Positions 17,430 to 27,538 of a stretch of DNA of 64,000 nucleotides are shown here, in pieces. The translations under genes and the position numbers were made by a program. Origin of the DNA: Pustulibacterium marinum (GTDB taxonomy: Bacteria > Bacteroidota > Bacteroidia > Flavobacteriales > Flavobacteriaceae); contig NZ_FPBK01000003.1 of NCBI RefSeq assembly GCF_900116665.1, positions 213,306 through 277,305 of the forward strand, in the 5' to 3' direction. Each line of letters starts with the position of its first letter. Position 1 is the stretch's first letter. The notes below the pieces were generated by a model that saw only the letters and a program-made list of their open reading frames with translations, was not told the origin of the DNA and made no database searches.

Positions 17430-18926
17430 ATGAAGCTAAAATCTATTTTACCACATTTAATTATTCTTTTAGCCGCTTTTGTCTACACATTCGTGATGTC
17501 CTCTTTTGGTGTTGGTATTTTTGCAGATTCAGTTTTCTTCTACCAAGCAGCAGACAATATTTTAAAACATAACGGAATTGTTGACTACGCCGGAAACTTA
17601 ATTAATCACTGGCCACCATTATATGCCATTGTTTTAGCTTTAATCAAAAAGATAACGGGAGCCAACCTTAGCAATGCCGCATTTTACTTAAACATTATTT
17701 CCATAATAGGCAATGGATATTTATTTTGGCTAGTTTTAAAAACTCTTAAATTAAAAGAAAACACAATAATTCTAAGCCTATTCTCTTTACTTTTCTCTAT
17801 TCCTTTTAGCACAACCTACACAATGTTTTTGAGCGAAACATTGTTTATCCCTTTATTTTTAGCAACGATGCTTTTCTTTTTAAAATGGATCAATGAGAAA
17901 AAACTCAAATTTCTAATCATAGCAGGTTGTTTTAGTGGTTTGTGCTTTTTAACCAGATATGCAACAGCAGGAATTGTTGCAGGAATAATGATTTATATTC
18001 TATTTTCTAAGCCACGAAAAAAATTACAAACGCTTTTCAACCTTGCATTCTATACAATTCCAATTATACTCTGTTACATGGTTTGGAACCTATATTGTTA
18101 CAGTAAAATGGAAACGGGTAACGACAGAGATTTGGTTTTTCACATAATCGATTCACATAAAATATTTACAACCGTCAAAACCATCATCGCTTGGGGTATT
18201 GGAAGTTCCTATCAATTCGTTCTCATAGGTGTCATTGCCTTTGCCACATTGATAACTTTGAGTTTGCGAATTATTTATAAAACTAAAAATCAATTCGGAA
18301 ATTATATTTCTTTCCATGAAAAGCATCTAAAATTTCTACTTACAAGCATTGTGGTATATTATAGTTTCATTGTTGGGGTTATCTGCTTGATTGATGCTTC
18401 AACCCCAATAGATCAACGTATTTTAATGCCTATGTATCTTTTTTCGGTACTAGTATTTGCTATCATCCTAAACTATGTTTTGAAAAAACATCATAGAACA
18501 AACTTTATAATCCCAATCTGCATCATCGCAATATCAATATTGTCTGGAGCTCCCAAACTTTTAAAATATTATCGGGAAGGATATGGATATACCGGAAAAA
18601 CTTATGAAGGAATAACAATCCCTGATAATATCGATTTTAAAAATAAAGAAGTATACACAAACGATGTTGCATTTCTTATCTTTTCCAAAAGAATAATGCC
18701 TAAGCAAATTCCTATGAAAAGAGACCTTTACAACCTAACCGTAAACATGCTTTACAACCAACAATTAGACTCTATTCAGAATGAAATCAACAATAAAAAA
18801 TCTGTAATTCTATTTTTTGACACACGCGAAGAATTGACGCCTCTATTTCCTACAAAAACAGAATTACAAGAATTATTCAATTCAGAACAAATAGAAAACA
18901 ATCAGAATACTTTCGTTATCCAATAG
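17430..18926 (+). CDS. Multi-span membrane glycosyltransferase (GT-C, PMT/ArnT-like)
   Basis: 498 residues from the ATG at 17430, 2 bp after the preceding stop. The frame is open further back into the upstream gene but that start would overlap it. There are about ten or more hydrophobic helices. The first periplasmic loop has an acidic pair context (GIFADSVFFYQAADNIL, then NHWPPLYAI), as in GT-C enzymes that use polyprenyl-phosphate sugars. A soluble domain of about 100 residues closes the protein. The likely job is transfer of the sugar made available by the upstream GT2 to an envelope acceptor; acceptor unknown. It converges on the dehydrogenase gene with only 11 bp between stops and no terminator. 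Confidence 0.75.
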   Translation: MKLKSILPHLIILLAAFVYTFVMSSFGVGIFADSVFFYQAADNILKHNGIVDYAGNLINHWPPLYAIVLALIKKITGANLSNAAFYLNIISIIGNGYLFWLVLKTLKLKENTIILSLFSLLFSIPFSTTYTMFLSETLFIPLFLATMLFFLKWINEKKLKFLIIAGCFSGLCFLTRYATAGIVAGIMIYILFSKPRKKLQTLFNLAFYTIPIILCYMVWNLYCYSKMETGNDRDLVFHIIDSHKIFTTVKTIIAWGIGSSYQFVLIGVIAFATLITLSLRIIYKTKNQFGNYISFHEKHLKFLLTSIVVYYSFIVGVICLIDASTPIDQRILMPMYLFSVLVFAIILNYVLKKHHRTNFIIPICIIAISILSGAPKLLKYYREGYGYTGKTYEGITIPDNIDFKNKEVYTNDVAFLIFSKRIMPKQIPMKRDLYNLTVNMLYNQQLDSIQNEINNKKSVILFFDTREELTPLFPTKTELQELFNSEQIENNQNTFVIQ

Positions 18927-18937
18927 AAACTACAGAC

Positions 18938-19801
18938 TTATTTGCCTTGCAATAATTTAAACACTGCCGAAAAATCTTCGTCTGCCATACCATTTTGCTT
19001 AGCCATTGCATACACTTCTTTGGCGGTATTGGTCAATGGCGTTGCTTTATCCTGTTCAAAAGCGGTATCGGTAAATAGTTGTAAATCTTTTTGAAGATGC
19101 TTTAAAGGAAAGTTAGGCTCAAAATTTTCTTCTTCTATTCTACTACGGAAGGCTGTAAGAATTGGAGCCGAAACTGCTGAATTCAACAATACATCCATGG
19201 CTTTTGATTTTTCAATCCCTAATGACATTCCTAAAGAGAGTGATTCACAAAATGCCAACATACTTTGCCCCAGCATTTGGTTGATCATAATTTTCATGGC
19301 TGAACCTTTGCTATGTTCTCCTACATGAATGGTTTTACTTCCCATTTCATCTAAAAGCGGTTGCACTTTTGCTAAAGTTTCTTCTTTTCCACCCACAAGA
19401 AAAATGAGTTCACCTTTCTCTGCTGGAACTTTGGAGCCTGAAACTGGTGCATCTAAAAATTCAATTCCGCGAAGCGTAGCCAATTCGCTCAACATTTTAC
19501 TAAACGAAGGATTCACGGTACTACAGTCTATCCAAATAGTTCCTTTTTTCATGTGGTGCATGAAACCATCTCTACCAACAGCTAATTTTTCAACTACAAC
19601 CGGTTTTTCTAGCATTGTGATCACCACATCTACTTGCTGAACCAACTCATTTGGGTCGGCAATAAAAACAGCACCATTGGTAATTAAATCTGCTGCTTTA
19701 CTTTCAGTTCTGTTATACACAAAAAGAGTATATCCTGCTTTTTGAAGGTTTGCAGCCATACGGCTACCCATTATTCCAAGTCCTATAAATCCAATTTTCA
19801 T
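18938..19801 (-). CDS. NAD(P)-dependent beta-hydroxyacid dehydrogenase (3-hydroxyisobutyrate/GLYR family)
   Basis: 287 residues, normal length. The Rossmann start is MKIGFIGLGIMGSRMAANL. The substrate loop DAPVSGSKVPAEKGELIFLV resembles glyoxylate/succinic-semialdehyde reductases more than true 3-hydroxyisobutyrate dehydrogenase. The catalytic Lys is in SAMKIMINQML. These enzymes reduce small aldehyde acids such as glyoxylate or succinic semialdehyde; the substrate here is not proven. Its 3' end is duplicated as a remnant at 16456-16550. The intact gene ends in LLQGK, the remnant in LLNDAK, so the current 3' end may have been replaced during insertion of the neighbouring cassette. Confidence 0.88.
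   Translation of the reverse strand: MKIGFIGLGIMGSRMAANLQKAGYTLFVYNRTESKAADLITNGAVFIADPNELVQQVDVVITMLEKPVVVEKLAVGRDGFMHHMKKGTIWIDCSTVNPSFSKMLSELATLRGIEFLDAPVSGSKVPAEKGELIFLVGGKEETLAKVQPLLDEMGSKTIHVGEHSKGSAMKIMINQMLGQSMLAFCESLSLGMSLGIEKSKAMDVLLNSAVSAPILTAFRSRIEEENFEPNFPLKHLQKDLQLFTDTAFEQDKATPLTNTAKEVYAMAKQNGMADEDFSAVFKLLQGK
18957..19029 (-). repeat. 73-bp direct repeat, copy 2 (inside the intact dehydrogenase gene)
   Basis: Partner of 16478-16550; starts six codons before the stop of the intact gene and covers about 24 codons of its 3' end. Confidence 0.93.
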
Positions 19802-19870
19802 AACATCAAAAAATTTTGCTTGAAGTTACAAAAGGATTTTTGGCAATGTTGTGAAACTGACGTTAAGATG

Positions 19871-20902
19871 TTATTCTTTTTTCTGACTCTTTAACCACTC
19901 CATAAAAGCGTTGAACTCTTCTTGATGATTGGTAAACCATTCTTTTTCCTCATCATTTTTTGTATAGGATATAAAATGACAGAAAAATTCAAAGTGTTCA
20001 GAATCTTTCAACTTCTTGAAAAACGGCACATAATAATTCCAATAAACACCTGAATTCTCATCCTTTCTTAACTCAGATAAAACACTAAAAAAGGTATCAG
20101 TATTCTTCTGAAATTTTTCAATATCTGAAAGATCTTCATATTCTTCTGTATAGTTGGCAGCAACGGATAAACTCAATGTCATTTCCGCAGCCGAAAAGCT
20201 ATTCACGTCATCCTTATCGTCTCCAAGGAATAAATTGATATTAATATTATTATCGTCCTTCTTACTTACATTTCCTTCCAACATTCGCATGAGAGACTTA
20301 TATGCATTTTGTGAACGTTGAGAATCTGGTTCTAACATCAAAAAATAATAATAAGCCAAAAGCGCAGGAACCTTCTTCCCATTATTCTCGTTAATAATTC
20401 CTAGTAAATAGTGACTACTCCCATGAAAAGAATTTGAATTAATCGCATTAATAAAATTTTCTTCTGCCTTTTCTGTTTCAGATAATTTATAATAATCTAT
20501 TGCCAGATTGAAATACAACAAATAATTACCTCCAGTTTCCTCGATCCCCTTCTCAAATACTTTGATAGACTTCTTGGTTTTTCCAAGCATATCCAAAGAT
20601 GATCCTTTAATTACATATGAACTCAAATGATTATCCGTAGCATCAGACTTTAAAACAATATCGGTATGTTCAATTGCTTTATCATAATCTTTCATTTCAA
20701 AATAAGTCAATGCCATTTCATAATGCGCCGTTGGATTGTACTTATTAATATTCAATGCTTGTTCGTACTTCTGAATAGCCAATTCGTATTCTCCTTCGTC
20801 ATGATATTTTATTCCTTGTTGAATTAATTGATTTGAATTTGTTTGTGAAAACCCTATTTGAAGCAGTAAAAATGTAATGAAGAAGAACCGTATATTTTTC
20901 AT
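19871..20902 (-). CDS. Secreted tetratricopeptide repeat protein
   Basis: 343 residues with a signal peptide (FFFITFLLLQIGFSQ). Residues 25-200 hold about five TPR units: IKYHDEGEYELAIQKYEQAL and AHYEMALTYFEMKDYDKAI are clear examples, followed by units around KTKKSIKVFEKGIEE, YYKLSETEKAEENF and SHYLLGIINENNGK. The C-terminal 130 residues are not recognised. TPR arrays bind proteins; a periplasmic scaffold role is likely but the partner is unknown. It is alone on the minus strand, downstream of yidC but beyond that gene's terminator. Confidence 0.8.
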   Translation of the reverse strand: MKNIRFFFITFLLLQIGFSQTNSNQLIQQGIKYHDEGEYELAIQKYEQALNINKYNPTAHYEMALTYFEMKDYDKAIEHTDIVLKSDATDNHLSSYVIKGSSLDMLGKTKKSIKVFEKGIEETGGNYLLYFNLAIDYYKLSETEKAEENFINAINSNSFHGSSHYLLGIINENNGKKVPALLAYYYFLMLEPDSQRSQNAYKSLMRMLEGNVSKKDDNNININLFLGDDKDDVNSFSAAEMTLSLSVAANYTEEYEDLSDIEKFQKNTDTFFSVLSELRKDENSGVYWNYYVPFFKKLKDSEHFEFFCHFISYTKNDEEKEWFTNHQEEFNAFMEWLKSQKKE

Positions 20903-20980
20903 TTTTATGTATTTGATTGATCATAATGATTAAATATAAGAAAAAATAAACGCATAAAAACAAAACAGTTAGGAATAATA

Positions 20981-21014
20981 AAAAAAGAGCATCCGTTTTG
21001 GATGCTCTTTTTTT
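20981..21014 (-). terminator. Terminator of yidC
   Basis: GAGCATCC / GGATGCTC stem, GTTTT loop, long A and T flanks; 20 bp past the yidC stop on the minus strand. Confidence 0.9.
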
Positions 21015-21033
21015 TAATATATATGAAGAAATC

Positions 21034-22902
21034 TTATTTTCTCTTGCTTTGCTGCTGTTGAGCTTCTTCCATCATGTTTTTAAGACGCTGTTGAAACTTG
21101 CTTTCCTTCTTAGGTTTCTTCTTGTTTTCCTGAATTTTAGCATGAATCTTTTCATCATCTACAATAAACTTCTTAATAGCCAACATGATAAAAATAGTAA
21201 TTGTGTTTGATACAAAATAATACAAACTCAATCCACTTGCATATTTATTGAAGAACACCAACATCATTAATGGTGATAGATACAATATGAATTTCATATT
21301 TGGCATTCCTGGCTGTTGCTGTTGTTGCATGCTCTGTGCTGAAGTCATTTGCATATAAATGAAAATAGCAATAGAAGCTAATATTGGGAACAAACTCACG
21401 TGGCTACCATAGAAAGGAACATCAAACGGAAGTTTTAAGATCATATCATAGGATGATAAATCGTCTGCCCATAAGAAACTTTTTTGACGCAACACAAACG
21501 CTGTTGGGAAGAAAGTAAACAATGCATAGAACACTGGCATTTGCAAGAACGCAGGCAAACATCCGCTCATTGGGTTTACACCCGCTTTACGGTAAAGTGC
21601 CATAGTTTCTTGTTGCTTTTTCATTGGCTGATCTGCATACTTTTCATTGATTTCGTTCATTTCAGGACGTAGCACTTTCATTTTAGCCTGATTCATGTAT
21701 TGTTTATACTGAACTGGAGAAAGTACTAATTTCACTAAAATTGTCAATGCGATAATAGCAAAACCAGCAGGTAAAAAGCTCATTAAAAAATTAAACACAG
21801 GAATAAACAACCACTTGTTTAACCAACCAAAAATACCCCAACCAAGTGGCATAGATTCGTCAATTCCAAAGTCTGAATATTCTTTTAAAACTTTATAATC
21901 TGTAGGCCCGTAATACATATGCATGTTATAATTCAACTCACCACCTTGCATTTTCAATGGCATAGTCGCAGCATATGATTTGGTGAATTTTACATCATCT
22001 CCTTCTTCTTTAGCTAAATTTACTGAAGAAATATTCGCTTTTTCAAAAGGAGTGTCAGTAACTAGTATAGAACTGAAAAAGTGTTGACGGAAAGATAACC
22101 AATCTACATTATTCACAGTTTCTTCATCATCACCAGATGGACTCAATTTTGAGATTTCATCATCTTCATGTTCGTAGGTTAAACGCGTATAACGGTTTTC
22201 ATACGTAACACTCTTTGCATGACGCAATCCTTTTAAACTCCAATCTAAATTGATAGGAGAAGAAGAGATAATTGCCCCATTTAAACCTTGTGAACGAACT
22301 GTGAAGCTTACCATATAATCATTTGGCTTCAACTCATAACGGAATTCTAAATATTTATTAGCATCCGATTTCAACTTCATTGAAACTACATTGGCCTCTC
22401 CATTTTGAGTTTTTGAAGGTTCAAAATAAAGATCTTTTGTATTAAGTGTTCTATTATCTGAAGTAGTGAAATCAATACCAAAATTTGCATTTCCTTCTTT
22501 AATCAAATAAACAGGAACAGAATCAAATGTGTGAAATTCTTTTAAACGAGCTTCCACTATTTGACCACCTTTGTTGCTTATTTTTAAGTACAATTTTTGG
22601 TTTTCGATAACCGTGAAATCTTCTTTAGCAGAAGGTAATGTTGCTGAATAGGCAAATACTCCCAGTTTACTTTGATATGCTGCCATGGTAGTAGAATCGG
22701 CCAAATTCAAGGTTGTTTCTTCCTCTGGCTTTTCTACCTCTTTGGTAGCCGCATTTTCATCTACCAACTGCTCTTGTTGTCCCTTCTCGCCATCAATTTC
22801 ATCTGGTCCCGGCTTGTTCATCCATAGCATCCATATAATGATACCAAAGATCAAAATAAACCCGATAATGGAGTTTTTGTCTAACTTCTTTTGTTCTTCC
22901 AT
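21034..22902 (-). CDS. yidC: Membrane protein insertase YidC
   Basis: 622 residues. An N-terminal membrane span (NSIIGFILIFGIIIWMLWM) precedes a large periplasmic domain (about 55-350). The insertase core follows with five more spans: LPAGFAIIALTILVKLVLSP, the KYMNQAKMKVLRPEM loop carrying the substrate-groove Arg region, PVFYALF and the MMLVFFNKYASGLSLYYFVS segment. The tail is basic (KKPKKESKFQQRLKN) and Gln-rich, as in ribosome-binding YidC tails. It inserts and folds inner-membrane proteins with or without SecYEG. It lies downstream of pyrG on the same strand, separated by a terminator and a leader hairpin. Confidence 0.96.
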   Translation of the reverse strand: MEEQKKLDKNSIIGFILIFGIIIWMLWMNKPGPDEIDGEKGQQEQLVDENAATKEVEKPEEETTLNLADSTTMAAYQSKLGVFAYSATLPSAKEDFTVIENQKLYLKISNKGGQIVEARLKEFHTFDSVPVYLIKEGNANFGIDFTTSDNRTLNTKDLYFEPSKTQNGEANVVSMKLKSDANKYLEFRYELKPNDYMVSFTVRSQGLNGAIISSSPINLDWSLKGLRHAKSVTYENRYTRLTYEHEDDEISKLSPSGDDEETVNNVDWLSFRQHFFSSILVTDTPFEKANISSVNLAKEEGDDVKFTKSYAATMPLKMQGGELNYNMHMYYGPTDYKVLKEYSDFGIDESMPLGWGIFGWLNKWLFIPVFNFLMSFLPAGFAIIALTILVKLVLSPVQYKQYMNQAKMKVLRPEMNEINEKYADQPMKKQQETMALYRKAGVNPMSGCLPAFLQMPVFYALFTFFPTAFVLRQKSFLWADDLSSYDMILKLPFDVPFYGSHVSLFPILASIAIFIYMQMTSAQSMQQQQQPGMPNMKFILYLSPLMMLVFFNKYASGLSLYYFVSNTITIFIMLAIKKFIVDDEKIHAKIQENKKKPKKESKFQQRLKNMMEEAQQQQSKRK

Positions 22903-22937
22903 TAGTTTGTTTTACTAAAAAATTATTACTAGTTCGG

Positions 22938-22965
22938 CTGTAAGTGAATTTTCGGCAGCTTACAG
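22938..22965 (-). promoter_or_regulatory. Hairpin in the yidC leader region
   Basis: CTGTAAG (22938-22944) and CTTACAG (22959-22965) form a 7-bp stem with a 14-nt loop, 36 bp upstream of the yidC ATG and beyond the pyrG terminator. It lacks a T run, so it is not a terminator; a regulatory role is only possible. Confidence 0.35.
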
Positions 22966-22971
22966 TCGCAA

Positions 22972-22996
22972 AAAAAGCACTTCATCAGTGCTTTTC
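22972..22996 (-). terminator. Terminator of pyrG
   Basis: AAAAGCACT / AGTGCTTTT stem with a short loop and T run on the minus strand, 33 bp past the pyrG stop. Confidence 0.7.
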
Positions 22997-23028
22997 CTAT
23001 TTTACAAAAACATATCCAACTTGGATAA

Positions 23029-24663
<1,635 letters not shown>

Positions 24664-24705
24664 TTACGATAAAAATATTTTGTTGTGTTGTTGAAAAAGT
24701 CGCGC

Positions 24706-24736
24706 CAAAAGTACAACTATCATCATCAAAAAACAA
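24706..24736 (-). promoter_or_regulatory. Promoter for pyrG
   Basis: On the minus strand: TTG (24734-24736), 20 bp, TACTTTTG (24706-24713), a full match to TTG-N17-23-TAnnTTTG. The leader to the ATG is about 37 nt. Confidence 0.68.
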
Positions 24737-24804
24737 TATTAAAATCTGAATTTATGGAAGGTTCTTTTAGAAATATAATCAACTGATTATAAATAATTTT
24801 GTAA

Positions 24805-25041
24805 TTATTTAGAAGGCTTTGGGTAATTATCTTTTATTTTTCTTACGAGTGATTCTAACTCATTTAATTTTATCTCATACATGCTTTGCATTTGCATTCC
24901 CAATTTGCCCGTGGGAAAACCTTTTTGTTTGAACCAAACGTAATAGGGTTCGGGAATATCTACCAAATAATAATCTTTGTACTTACCAAATGGCATTTTT
25001 GCATGAGCAAGCTCCAACAACGCATTAGGATCTAACTGCAT
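24805..25041 (-). CDS. DUF3820 family small protein
   Basis: 78 residues. The conserved core is MPFGKYKDYYLVDIPEPYYV, then WFKQKGFPTGKLG, the DUF3820 signature. Family members are described as putative quorum-sensing-regulated or exonuclease-associated proteins, but function is not established; no catalytic residues are obvious. It starts 3 bp after the DUF922 gene stop, so it is probably the last gene of a guaA-LysM-DUF922-DUF3820 operon. Confidence 0.85.
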   Translation of the reverse strand: MQLDPNALLELAHAKMPFGKYKDYYLVDIPEPYYVWFKQKGFPTGKLGMQMQSMYEIKLNELESLVRKIKDNYPKPSK

Positions 25042-25044
25042 TTT

Positions 25045-25596
25045 CTATTTATAAGAGTTTAATTGAAGAAGTTCTTTGTTAATTTTCTTTTGCCAAGAAA
25101 GTTGTGCCTTTTTATTCATTGAGTAATTTGCACTTGCATCATATGCAGTTTGTAAACTATCTAAAGATTTATTCATTTGATTGTAAATGGTTTTTACCTC
25201 AGCTTTTACATTTTTACTAAACTTAGTCTCAGCAATTCGCTTTCTGAATTTACGCGCCATTAATTCCGTAATATCAAAATGTAATTGCTCATGTGCTAAA
25301 ATGTGGTCATCAGCAAATTCTGGTTTAAACCAAGATTCTGTAGGATAAAAGAAAGCAGAAACTTTACAATTTACTACCACAATTTCATTCTTGGAAATAG
25401 ATGCTGATAAATCGTAAGACAAACCGGAGGCAGTTACAGCAGCGGCATCAGTAGACAGGTCTGGAACTCCTTGAAAATCTTTCCAACTAAGACGTTGATA
25501 TCCGTTCCAAACTATGGCTTCTTCCCTACGACTATCTTTGGTCGTGAAAGCCAGTAACAAAAAACAACTAATGTAAAATACTAACTTTAATTTCAA
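25045..25596 (-). CDS. DUF922-like secreted putative metalloprotease
   Basis: 183 residues starting at a TTG (25594-25596), since no in-frame ATG exists near the signal peptide (KLVFYISCFLLLAFT). The body has RLSWKDFQGVP and, near residue 100, HILAHEQLHFDITEL, which contains an HExxH zinc motif followed by an acidic residue as in small metallopeptidases. DUF922 proteins are labelled putative secreted Zn-dependent proteases; no activity is proven. It sits 15 bp downstream of the LysM-PBP1 gene and 3 bp upstream of the DUF3820 gene. Confidence 0.72.
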   Translation of the reverse strand: MKLKLVFYISCFLLLAFTTKDSRREEAIVWNGYQRLSWKDFQGVPDLSTDAAAVTASGLSYDLSASISKNEIVVVNCKVSAFFYPTESWFKPEFADDHILAHEQLHFDITELMARKFRKRIAETKFSKNVKAEVKTIYNQMNKSLDSLQTAYDASANYSMNKKAQLSWQKKINKELLQLNSYK

Positions 25597-25611
25597 ATTG
25601 ACACTACATTT

Positions 25612-27522
25612 TTATGGAGCCTCAACAATCTCCATATCCTTATACATCACAACATATACGGCATTATTAAAATAATTACCATACGGTTGTTTAATATAGT
25701 GAAATTTATTTTCAATGTAAGCTGTTTCGCCTATAAATAATGTGTTTTTTGATAGTGGTTCGCCCTGAGCCAAACGCAATGCAGTATCCATGGTAAGGTC
25801 AAAACCTCTCACAGCAAATTTACTTGGGTACTTTTGATATTGTTCATAATAAGATTTAGCAAAAGGCAAATTCAAAGAGGAAGGTTTGTCTATTGTTGGG
25901 TATAAAAAATGAAGCTTGTTTAAATATTCATTTCTTACAGCATCTGAATCAAATGCATCGGTTTTGTTAGTTGTAGCCAATTGTACATGAAGAGATTCCG
26001 TCGCAAGCGTATTTAGAATATTAGTAATATTTGTTAATGTAGGTACATGATTTGTTTCAGCAAAGACCAAATTTCTTTGTGTTTTCGAAAGTAGAGCGTC
26101 AATACCTTTTACAGTAAAGGTTTCCTTGGAAGCAACTGTAGCATTTGGAAAAAGTGCTTTTAGTTTATTTTTAGACACTGTATGCTCCTCATCAGCAAAA
26201 ATAATTACATGATAATTAGATTCACGCTTCTTTACATAAGATAGTAACGCATCAGACAAATCATTATCGTTTGGAACTGTTGAAAAGATATTACTATAAT
26301 CCTTCAGATTTTTGTTAGACAAAGGAGCAAATAACGGAATACTATCAAACATGACATTAGAAGCCAATTTATTGAAGTTTTTGGTATACAAAGGGCCTAT
26401 AATTGCTTGCACACCATTGAACTCTCCTTTTGACGTTAATTGATCTATAACGTACTCATCTCCCTGACTATCTAACACTTTCAAATGCACATTCACTCCT
26501 AAATTCTTGAGAGAATCAACAGCTTTTAGCACACCAGAATATATATCTAAAGAAATATTTAAGACTTTGTCTGATCTTAATTTTTTAACCAATTGCGGAA
26601 CAGAATCAACAGTCAATTCTCCTGCTTTAAAAGGTAAAACTAGTGCCATGCTTACATCGTGTAAACGAATGCTATCTACCAAATTTGTGTGCGATGCTTT
26701 AATGAAGTTATGAAAGAATGGTAGCGAATCTGTCTTTTTTCTTGGTAACTTTAAAACCATTCCTGGTTTTAAGCCTGTTAATTTTACTTCAGGATTTAAA
26801 CGCTCAATCACTTCTTGTGTGTATCCTGAATTTTTCTCTATACTGAAAAAACCTTCTGCTGGTTTTACCGTGTAAAAATCATATTCATTCGCTATAACCT
26901 CTTGCTCAGCTTCTACAACCGGAACCCATAAAGTATCTCCCAACTGTAGCGATGCTTTCATATTTGGATTAAGCTCTTTTAAAGCTTCTACAGTAATACC
27001 ATGATTGGTAGCAACTCTAAAAAGCCCTTCTGATTTTTGAACTACGTAAGGCTTTAATTTTTGAGTTTTGGAAGAATCTATCTTTTTGATTGGAGTTTCT
27101 TGAACAGGTTTGTTTTTAATGATTGGAATTTTGATTTTTTCTCCTTTATCCAATTCTCTGCTATATAATTCTGGATTGTATTTTTTAATATCCTCAATAG
27201 CAACTTTATATTCTTGAGAAATACCAAATAATGTTTCTTTTCTCTTTACCTTATGCTCAACAAAGGTAACGGACTCTGAATCAGAACCCGTTGCCTTAGG
27301 TTGTATAGATTTTGAAGGAATAATGAGTACTGAATTCTCATGAATACCTTTTTGTGCTCCCGGGTTAAACTTATAAATATCATAAGGTTCTATATTGTAT
27401 TTTTTGGCAATACTTTCTATAGTTTCACCTTTTTGAACCGTATGACTTTTATATCCCTGAGCATTTACTGAAATTACAGTAAACAAAAAAATACCAAGAA
27501 AAGAAGCAATAATCTTATTCAT
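25612..27522 (-). CDS. LysM repeat protein with C-terminal type 1 periplasmic-binding-protein domain
   Basis: 636 residues with a signal peptide (IIASFLGIFLFTVISVNAQ). Four LysM modules follow: about residues 22-70 (SHTVQKGETIESIAKKYNI), 86-134 (EHKVKRKETLFGISQEYKV), 155-202 (YVVQKSEGLFRVATNHGI) and 214-260 (a degenerate one, FYTVKPAEGFFSIEKNSGY). Residues 290-630 resemble the bilobed fold of branched-chain amino-acid/receptor binding proteins. LysM binds peptidoglycan; the second domain usually binds a small ligand. No transporter genes are nearby, so the ligand and role are unknown. It is 16 bp downstream of guaA and conserved there in Flavobacteriaceae. Confidence 0.8.
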   Translation of the reverse strand: MNKIIASFLGIFLFTVISVNAQGYKSHTVQKGETIESIAKKYNIEPYDIYKFNPGAQKGIHENSVLIIPSKSIQPKATGSDSESVTFVEHKVKRKETLFGISQEYKVAIEDIKKYNPELYSRELDKGEKIKIPIIKNKPVQETPIKKIDSSKTQKLKPYVVQKSEGLFRVATNHGITVEALKELNPNMKASLQLGDTLWVPVVEAEQEVIANEYDFYTVKPAEGFFSIEKNSGYTQEVIERLNPEVKLTGLKPGMVLKLPRKKTDSLPFFHNFIKASHTNLVDSIRLHDVSMALVLPFKAGELTVDSVPQLVKKLRSDKVLNISLDIYSGVLKAVDSLKNLGVNVHLKVLDSQGDEYVIDQLTSKGEFNGVQAIIGPLYTKNFNKLASNVMFDSIPLFAPLSNKNLKDYSNIFSTVPNDNDLSDALLSYVKKRESNYHVIIFADEEHTVSKNKLKALFPNATVASKETFTVKGIDALLSKTQRNLVFAETNHVPTLTNITNILNTLATESLHVQLATTNKTDAFDSDAVRNEYLNKLHFLYPTIDKPSSLNLPFAKSYYEQYQKYPSKFAVRGFDLTMDTALRLAQGEPLSKNTLFIGETAYIENKFHYIKQPYGNYFNNAVYVVMYKDMEIVEAP

Positions 27523-27538
27523 TAAAAACTTTTATTTG

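Larger units (their letters stand above)
16551..18956 (+). other. Probable inserted segment carrying a two-gene glycosyltransferase cassette
   Basis: The segment lies exactly between two direct-repeat copies of a dehydrogenase 3' end and holds two genes in one operon. No integrase, transposase or terminal inverted repeat is visible, so the mechanism is unclear. The boundaries are inferred from the repeat edges. Confidence 0.5.

Noticed and set aside
16551-18956. Classical mobile element with its own integrase or transposase.
   Set aside because: Only two glycosyltransferase genes are present; there are no recombinase motifs, no terminal inverted repeats and no tRNA at the edge.
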